8,812 bases of DNA from Planctomycetota bacterium (GTDB taxonomy: Bacteria > Planctomycetota > PUPC01 > DSUN01): positions 1 to 8,812 of the forward strand of contig VGYW01000347.1 in the NCBI GenBank assembly GCA_016872875.1, read 5' to 3'. The notes under the pieces are model-generated. The model made no database searches, was not told where the DNA came from, and was given only the letters and a program-made list of their open reading frames with translations. Positions 1 through 4,128 of the stretch are shown here, in pieces; the first letter of the stretch is position 1, and each line of letters opens with the position of its first letter. Made by a program: the position numbers and the translations under genes.

Positions 1-134
1 GCGGGGACTGGGCGGAGAACCGCCGCCTCCTGCGCGAGGCGCTCCAGCTCGTGGAGGCCGCCCTGAGGGCCGCCGAGCGGCCGGCGCCGCCCAAGGGGCC
101 GGGCGCGAAGGGCAAGCGAGGAGGCGAGCTGTGA
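1..134 (+). CDS. C-terminal end of an unidentified protein (5' partial)
   Basis: An open frame read from base 3 runs to a TGA at 132-134. It encodes about 43 residues beginning GDWAENRRLLREALQLVEAA and ending in a Pro/Gly/Lys-rich tail (PAPPKGPGAKGKRGGEL). The first part has the heptad-like Leu/Ala spacing and charge pattern of an amphipathic helix or coiled coil; the tail looks disordered and basic. The stop overlaps the GTG start of the next gene (GTGA), which suggests translational coupling and one operon. The family cannot be recognised from the C-terminus alone. The overlap and the protein-like composition support a real gene, but the fragment is short. Confidence 0.55.
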   Translation, partial: GDWAENRRLLREALQLVEAALRAAERPAPPKGPGAKGKRGGEL

Positions 135-397
135 GGCTCTGGACCTGGAAGTTCGCCCTCTCGCTGGCAGTGGTGGCGGTGTTTCTGCTCGACGCCTTCT
201 GGCGCGGGCCGCACCCGGTGACGGGACACGCCCGGCATGTGGTGCCGTATGCGGACACGGGGATAGCGTCGTTCGCGTTCCTCTTCGGCCTGCTCTACGT
301 CTTCTCGCACGGCTGGCAGTGGGGGAAGGCGTGGGTTCGCGGCGAACGCCCGCCGGAGCCCGTGGAGCCGAAGCGCAAGAGGAGGCGGCGCCGTTGA
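131..397 (+). CDS. Small two-helix membrane protein, function unknown
   Basis: This 88-aa protein starts at GTG 131, overlapping the upstream stop codon. It has a short N-terminus (MRLWTWK), a first hydrophobic segment at about residues 8-24 (FALSLAVVAVFLLDAFW), a polar loop with several His and Pro residues (about 25-42), and a second hydrophobic segment at about 43-60 (TGIASFAFLFGLLYVFSHGW). The last roughly 18 residues are Pro/Glu then strongly basic (KRKRRRRR). Two membrane helices with both ends cytoplasmic would be consistent with the positive-inside rule. No purine-rich ribosome site stands out beyond GAGGCGAG just before the start, so coupling to the upstream gene is likely. I do not recognise the family. 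A hairpin begins 2 nt after the stop. Confidence 0.6.
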   Translation: MRLWTWKFALSLAVVAVFLLDAFWRGPHPVTGHARHVVPYADTGIASFAFLFGLLYVFSHGWQWGKAWVRGERPPEPVEPKRKRRRRR

Positions 398-398
398 A

Positions 399-459
399 CA
401 CAGGCCAGAGGCCTGTGCCACCGCCATCCCCAGAAGGTGGCGCAGGCGTCCCGCCTGTG
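399..459. repeat. Two compact hairpins after the membrane-protein gene
   Basis: The first is CACAGGCC (399-406), loop AGA, GGCCTGTG (410-417), a perfect 8-bp stem. The second is CGCAGGCG (441-448), loop TCC, CGCCTGTG (452-459), 8 pairs with one G-T. Both have 3-nt loops and related CAGGC/GCCTG cores. Neither is followed by a T-run, so a classical intrinsic terminator is not shown. They could end the upstream operon or be dispersed small palindromic repeats. Confidence 0.6.
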
Positions 460-578
460 GCGCGCGCAAAAATGGGCAGGACGCGGCCCTGTGCGCAGCC
501 GGTGGAAAACGCGTGGGTGCGAGAAAATCGGGCATCAGGCCCCCGGCGCGGGATTCGCAGAACGCTGTTGCACTTGTG

Positions 579-620
579 GCGATTCCGAGGGGGCGGCCGG
601 CGCGATTTCCGCGGAATCGC
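579..620. repeat. GCGATTCC inverted repeat upstream of promoter P1
   Basis: GCGATTCC at 579-586 is matched by its exact reverse complement GGAATCGC at 613-620. A near-copy, GCGATTTCC (602-610), forms a tighter imperfect palindrome with 613-620. The group ends 12 nt before the -35 element at 633, a position where an operator or activator site would fit. No binding protein is identified. The rest of 460-578 shows nothing I can name. Confidence 0.35.
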
Positions 621-632
621 ATGATTTGGGTG

Positions 633-660
633 TTGACTTTTTCCAACTCGCCGCTATCAT
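633..660 (+). promoter_or_regulatory. Promoter P1 (sigma70-like) upstream of the 6S-like RNA and dnaA
   Basis: TTGACT (633-638) and TATCAT (655-660) are separated by 16 nt. Each hexamer matches 5 of 6 consensus positions. The predicted start is near 667, giving a dnaA transcript with a leader of about 290 nt, or a precursor of the 6S-like RNA. This is the best -35/-10 pair in the upstream region. Confidence 0.55.
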
Positions 661-670
661 AAGGAGCCGC

Positions 671-699
671 TTGGCCGCGACGGCGGCACTGTGTATAAC
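671..699 (+). promoter_or_regulatory. Promoter P2, start predicted at the 5' end of the 6S-like RNA
   Basis: TTGGCC (671-676, 4 of 6) and TATAAC (694-699, 5 of 6) are separated by the ideal 17 nt. The predicted start is near 706, exactly where base pairing independently places the 5' end of the closing stem of the 6S-like RNA. The -10 element overlaps a consensus DnaA box (690-698), so DnaA binding would be expected to block it. Confidence 0.5.
690..698 (-). promoter_or_regulatory. DnaA box (consensus) on the P2 -10 element
   Basis: TGTGTATAA is the reverse complement of TTATACACA, a full match to the TTATNCACA consensus. It is the only exact match I found in the window. Its position inside P2, upstream of dnaA, fits autoregulation and may also contribute to an origin. 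Confidence 0.6.
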
Positions 700-704
700 C
701 ACAA

Positions 705-929
705 CTGCACCTGAGAGCAGTGTTCGCGTAGGCATTGGACCAGCTCGGGAACTCCACTCGTCCTCCAAGGACGCTCGTTTGGCCTGTTGTCCTCATAAGT
801 CCTTCTGGCGCAAGCACCTACGCCAGCAAAGGGCAGGGGATGTTCCTCTTGGAGGACGGGTTGGGGCGTGGGGACCTCCCGCCACCATCCTGGGTAATGC
901 CGCGCCTGAGCACTGTGGATAGGGTGTGG
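705..929 (+). ncRNA. ssrS: Putative 6S RNA
   Basis: The segment folds into the three-part 6S architecture that mimics an open promoter and binds sigma70-RNA polymerase. Closing stem: 705-712 with 922-929 (three G-U), CAGTG 718-722 with CACTG 911-915, CGC 725-727 with GCG 902-904, and GGCATT 731-736 with AATGCC 896-901. Central bubble: 737-755 against 862-895, the 3' strand holding a small GGCG/CGCC hairpin (865-868 with 880-883). Apical arm: 756-770 with 847-861 (15 pairs), 791-794 with 836-839, 799-804 with 829-834, and CTGGCG 805-810 with CGCCAG 821-826. The closing stem carries GTTCGC opposite a GC-rich 3' strand, as in E. coli 6S RNA (GUUCGC opposite GCCUGCGGCGGC). About 225 nt overall, core 718-915 about 198 nt, is near the usual size. 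Promoter P2 predicts a start near 706. I recognised it by hand folding only; a structured dnaA leader is the alternative. Confidence 0.6.
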
Positions 930-933
930 AAAA
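914..933 (-). promoter_or_regulatory. Pair of DnaA-box-like sites just before dnaA
   Basis: TGTGGATAG (914-922) and TGTGGAAAA (925-933) each match the reverse DnaA box TGTGNATAA at 8 of 9 positions. They lie in the same orientation with starts 11 bp apart, about one helical turn, so two DnaA protomers would sit on the same face. They overlap the 3' end of the 6S-like RNA and lie 27 nt before the dnaA start codon. Confidence 0.45.
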
Positions 934-959
934 CCCTACGGGGGGAAAGGCGGCACACC

Positions 960-2354
960 ATGGCTCCCCAGGAGGCCGTTTGGCCTGCCATCCTTCAGGA
1001 AATCCAGCGAAACGTCCGCACGCAGCAGTTCGACACCTGGTTCCGGAACCTCGAGGTCGCCGAGTTCTCGCCCCAGGCGCTCACCCTGCGCGTGCCCAAC
1101 ATGTTCTACCACGAGTGGCTCAAGCGCCACTATGTGGACACCATTCAGCGAGCCGTGCTGAACGTGACCGGAAGCCGTCCGAGCGTGGACTTCGTAGTTT
1201 GCCAGATACCGGCGCCCCCCGAGGCCGAGGCGAGCGCCGCCAGCGAGACGCCCCCGCCCATCGTCAGCCCGCAACCTGTTACCTCGCGGCCCGAGCCGCG
1301 ACGCTACTACCCGGCCGACTGGACAAGCCGGCTCAACAAGCAATACGTCTTCAGCAACTTCGTGGCTGGGGCAACCAACGCGGTGGCTCATGCAGCGGCC
1401 CTCGCCATTGCGGAGAACCCCGGCCAAGCATATAACCCCTTCTTCCTCCACGGAGGCGTGGGGCTAGGCAAGACCCATCTCATCCAGGCCATCACCCACC
1501 GCTTGCTCGAACACCGGCCTGAGCTCAACCTGCTCTATCTCTCCTGCGAAAACTTCATGAACCACTTCATCGCCTCCGTGCAGAACAACGACCGCGGCCG
1601 GTTCCGCGAAATCTACCGCAACAAGGACGTCTTGCTCATTGACGACATCCACTTTCTGTGCAAGGGCGCCCGCGAGGTCACACAAGAGGAGTTCTTCCAT
1701 ACCTTCAACGCACTCTACAACTGCGGGAAGCAGATAGTCCTCTCGAGCGATTGCCCGCCGCAAGAGCTCACGAAGCTCGAAGAACGACTCGTCTCCCGCT
1801 TCAAGTGGGGCCTGGTCGCCCGCATTGACCCCCCATCATATGAAATGCGCCTGGCGATCCTCCGAAAGAAGGCCCAACTCCGAGGCCGCGTCCTGCCTGA
1901 TGACGTCCTGCACTTCATCGCAGAGAGCATTGACACCAGCGTGCGAGACCTCGAGGGCGCCGTCGTCAAAGTCATAGCCTTCTCCTCCCTCACGAATAAG
2001 CCGGCCGACATCCAACTGGCTCGCGACGCTCTCCGCGACACAGTTGAGCGGGTCGCTGCAACGATCACGATGGACGACATCATCAGGGCAGTGACCGCCC
2101 ACTTCCAGGTGAAGCTCTCCGATCTCCAGTCCAAGAGGCGTTCCCACTCCATCGCACTGCCGCGCCAGATCGCCATGTTCCTTGCGAGGACACTGACACG
2201 GCATTCTCTTGAGGAGATCGGCGGTTACTTCGGCGGCAGAGACCACACTACCGTCATGCACTCCTGCGATCGCGTGCGCGGGCTGATGGAGGCTGACCCA
2301 TCCACCAGCGCCTCCATCGAGCACATCACCACCCAAGTCCGCACCAAGAGATAG
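960..2354 (+). CDS. dnaA: Chromosomal replication initiator protein DnaA
   Basis: DnaA is the AAA+ initiator that binds DnaA boxes, forms an ATP-bound filament and melts the origin. The 464-aa product has the normal length. Domain I spans about 1-85 (starting MAPQEAVWPAILQEIQRNVR), followed by a Pro/Glu/Ala-rich linker to about 115. The AAA+ core has Walker A GGVGLGKTH (165-173), Walker B VLLIDDIH (224-231), the SRF arginine finger at R280 and sensor 2 R329 in RDLEGAV. Domain IV carries the DNA-binding signature GGRDHTTVMHS (425-435), close to the canonical GGRDHTTVLHA. ATG 960 was chosen because GGGGAAAGG ends 9 nt upstream and domain I begins there; the frame stays open back to 735, but that extension lacks DnaA similarity and covers the DnaA boxes. 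P1 and P2 lie upstream and three DnaA boxes suggest autorepression. A 361-nt gap follows before dnaN. Confidence 0.98.
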   Translation: MAPQEAVWPAILQEIQRNVRTQQFDTWFRNLEVAEFSPQALTLRVPNMFYHEWLKRHYVDTIQRAVLNVTGSRPSVDFVVCQIPAPPEAEASAASETPPPIVSPQPVTSRPEPRRYYPADWTSRLNKQYVFSNFVAGATNAVAHAAALAIAENPGQAYNPFFLHGGVGLGKTHLIQAITHRLLEHRPELNLLYLSCENFMNHFIASVQNNDRGRFREIYRNKDVLLIDDIHFLCKGAREVTQEEFFHTFNALYNCGKQIVLSSDCPPQELTKLEERLVSRFKWGLVARIDPPSYEMRLAILRKKAQLRGRVLPDDVLHFIAESIDTSVRDLEGAVVKVIAFSSLTNKPADIQLARDALRDTVERVAATITMDDIIRAVTAHFQVKLSDLQSKRRSHSIALPRQIAMFLARTLTRHSLEEIGGYFGGRDHTTVMHSCDRVRGLMEADPSTSASIEHITTQVRTKR

Positions 2355-2553
2355 GAATCCCTGGGGTAACCTGTGGGTCTGTTCGCCATCAGTGGGAGAA
2401 CGCTGTGCCATCTTGCTGCCACTTACCCCGATCCCTGGAGAATGCTGGAGCCGAGATTTTTGACAACCGCCGCAAACTCCAACCCACGGGCACGCTCAGA
2501 ACACAGGTTCTCGACCTTTCCTGGCGCCTGCTCCTCCATTGCAAGAGCAGCTT

Positions 2554-2570
2554 TCCACACCACTTGTGGA
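2554..2570. repeat. TCCACA/TGTGGA palindrome in the dnaA-dnaN gap
   Basis: TCCACA (2554-2559) and TGTGGA (2565-2570) are perfect reverse complements separated by CCACT. The half-site equals the inner part of a DnaA box (NCACA with flanking T), so two DnaA molecules could bind head to head. It could equally be a transcript hairpin. Confidence 0.4.
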
Positions 2571-2615
2571 GCCGTCCCTGCTAGTTGTCCACTTACCCAG
2601 GGTCACAGGTACTAT

Positions 2616-2643
2616 TTGCTTTCTTGAGAGAACATGATAAATT
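2616..2643 (+). promoter_or_regulatory. Weak candidate promoter for dnaN
   Basis: TTGCTT (2616-2621) and TAAATT (2638-2643) are 16 nt apart, each 4 of 6 to the sigma70 consensus, in the A+T-rich patch upstream of dnaN. The 361-nt gap after dnaA makes an independent dnaN promoter reasonable, but this match is weak in a locally A+T-rich sequence. Confidence 0.25.
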
Positions 2644-2715
2644 AGAGAAGAAGCAATGACAGGAGCATCTTGCTCCTGGAGCGACCGGAAACCACTTGCT
2701 GGAGGTCATGAGCTG

Positions 2716-3813
2716 ATGAAGATCAAGTGCCAGACAGCCTCGCTTCACAACGTCTTCCAATTGGCTGGAAGCGTGGTCCAGCAGAGGCCGACGCGGCCGA
2801 TCCTTGCGGACGTGTTGATCTGCGCCGAAGGGGGGAGCGTGAGAATCCAGGCGACGGACCTCGAGATCGGCATGTGTCTGGATGTCCCGGCATGCGAGAT
2901 CATCGAGGAAGGGCGAGCCGCTGTGCCACAGGCGCGTGTGGCCTCGATCCTCCGTGAGACCACCGACGAGACGATTGAGCTCCGCAGCGAGGACGGCCAT
3001 TGCGTGATCACGGCATCGGATAGCGAGTTCAGGCTTCCTACTGAGGTCGCCGAGGAGTTCCCCGAGCTGCCTGCGTTCGACAATGAGAAGGCGTATGAGT
3101 TTGATCGCAAGGACTTCGTCGAGATGGTTACGAAGACGGCTTTCGCCGCCCATAAGGGCAAGCACCGCTATGCGCTCAATGGCGTCCTCGTCGTCATCAA
3201 GCCAAGCAAGGTCGAGATGGTGGCCACCGATGGGCGCCGGCTCGCCCACATAGAGAGGAAGACTAAGAACCGAGCGGGCAGTGACGAAGCTGTCATTGTC
3301 CCCACCAAGGCGCTCGAAGAGGTCATAAAAGTGTTGGGGGACGACGATGAAAAGGTCAAAGTAAACGTGAATGAGAACCAACTTGTAGCGAAGACTCTTC
3401 GGGCGCTGATCTCCACCCGCCTCGTCGAGGGCCACTTCCCGCCATACGAAAGCGTCATCCCGAAGGACCACGACAAGAAGGTGGAACTGAACCGCGAGCG
3501 GTTCCACTCCGCTGTTCGGCGAGCCGCGCTACTCACCAGTCAGGAGTCCAGTTCCGTCACCCTCGCCTTCGGAAAGGGTTCCCTCGAGGTGAGGTCTTCG
3601 GCACCCGACACCGGCGAGGCGCGCGTGAAGCTGCCGATCGAGTATACAGGAGCCAGCATCGAGATGAGCTTCAATCCTGAGTTCCTCACCGAGTTCCTGC
3701 GCGTCCTTGAGGACGAATCCGTGCGGATGGAGTTCCGCGACCCCAGCAGCGCGGGGCTCTTCCGCTCGGGCAAGGACTTCCTCTACGTGGTCATGCCGGT
3801 CAGCCGCGAATGA
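2716..3813 (+). CDS. dnaN: DNA polymerase III beta subunit (sliding clamp)
   Basis: DnaN forms the ring-shaped homodimer that tethers the replicative polymerase to DNA and serves as a docking site for many repair and replication proteins. The product is 365 aa, the normal length, with three clamp domains at about 1-120, 125-245 and 250-365. Recognisable stretches are the N-terminus MKIKCQTASLHNVFQLAGSV with RPILADVLI, the middle ATDGRRLAHIE segment typical of clamp domain 2, the VEGHFPPYESVIP turn, and a C-terminus FLYVVMPVSRE that matches the usual VVMPMRL ending with a short extension. ATG 2716 is preferred over an in-frame ATG at 2656: GGAGGT (2701-2706) lies 9 nt before it and family similarity begins there, while the 20 upstream codons look non-homologous. 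The stop overlaps the dciA start (ATGA). Confidence 0.97.
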   Translation: MKIKCQTASLHNVFQLAGSVVQQRPTRPILADVLICAEGGSVRIQATDLEIGMCLDVPACEIIEEGRAAVPQARVASILRETTDETIELRSEDGHCVITASDSEFRLPTEVAEEFPELPAFDNEKAYEFDRKDFVEMVTKTAFAAHKGKHRYALNGVLVVIKPSKVEMVATDGRRLAHIERKTKNRAGSDEAVIVPTKALEEVIKVLGDDDEKVKVNVNENQLVAKTLRALISTRLVEGHFPPYESVIPKDHDKKVELNRERFHSAVRRAALLTSQESSSVTLAFGKGSLEVRSSAPDTGEARVKLPIEYTGASIEMSFNPEFLTEFLRVLEDESVRMEFRDPSSAGLFRSGKDFLYVVMPVSRE

Positions 3814-4127
3814 GCAAGAGGTTTGGCCCCCAGCGGATTGGGGAGATACTCGGCGAGTTCCTCGAAGCCACCGGGCTCAACAACAGGCTTCAGCACCTGG
3901 AGGTGTATAGCGCCTGGGAGGAGATCGTCGGCCCAGGCATCCTCCCCCACACCCGAATCGCCGGCCTGGCACACCACAAGCTCTATGTGGACGTGGACTC
4001 CGCCGCCCACCTTCACGAACTCCAGTCCTTCTACAGGAAGCAGCTCATTGGCGAGCTGAAGGCCAGGGTGCCCGGAGTCCTCATCCGCGACATCGTCTTC
4101 CGCCCAGCGCCGCCGACCAGGAGATAG
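3810..4127 (+). CDS. dciA: DciA-family protein (DUF721), helicase-loading factor
   Basis: DciA proteins bind the replicative helicase DnaB and support its loading in the many bacteria that lack DnaC or DnaI. The 105-aa product carries the DUF721 pattern: a helical N-terminus (RIGEILGEFLEATGL), then YSAWEEIVGPGILPHTRIAG, a strand LYVDVDSAAHLHELQ, and a C-terminal helix and strand (YRKQLIGELKARVPGVLIRD, then IVFR). These correspond to the family's W..IVG....HT, L.V.V.S..W..EL and I.FR blocks; a Trp often seen in the second block is His here (AAHLHEL). The start overlaps the dnaN stop by 4 nt and no clear ribosome site precedes it, so it is probably translated by coupling. It lies between dnaN and gyrB, a common DUF721 position. 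The family call is strong; the helicase role is inferred from studied homologues. Confidence 0.88.
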   Translation: MSKRFGPQRIGEILGEFLEATGLNNRLQHLEVYSAWEEIVGPGILPHTRIAGLAHHKLYVDVDSAAHLHELQSFYRKQLIGELKARVPGVLIRDIVFRPAPPTRR

Positions 4128-4128
4128 A

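Larger units (their letters stand above)
2355..2715. other. dnaA-dnaN intergenic region, candidate origin or dnaN control region
   Basis: No gene is seen in this 361-bp gap. It holds CACAGGT at 2502-2508 and 2604-2610 with its reverse complement ACCTGTG at 2369-2375, CCACTTACCC twice (2419-2428 and 2589-2598), a TCCACA/TGTGGA palindrome (2554-2570) and an A+T-rich stretch at about 2607-2658. No site matches the DnaA consensus at 8 of 9 positions; TTGTCCACT (2584-2592) and CTTTCCACA (2551-2559) match at 7. Origins often lie in dnaA-dnaN gaps, and repeats next to an A+T-rich patch fit that, but the evidence is circumstantial. The upstream gap 398-959 has better DnaA boxes and is the competing candidate. 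Confidence 0.35.

Noticed and set aside
705..929. SRP RNA or RNase P RNA instead of 6S
   Set aside because: The GGAAGGAAGCAGCC-type SRP loop and the conserved RNase P cores are absent.
735..959. N-terminal extension of DnaA by 75 codons
   Set aside because: The frame is open, but the extension lacks DnaA similarity, covers the 6S-like fold and DnaA boxes, and the ATG at 960 has a good ribosome site.
2460..2465. Perfect TTGACA as a dnaN promoter
   Set aside because: No -10-like hexamer lies 15-19 nt downstream; the sequence there is GC-rich.
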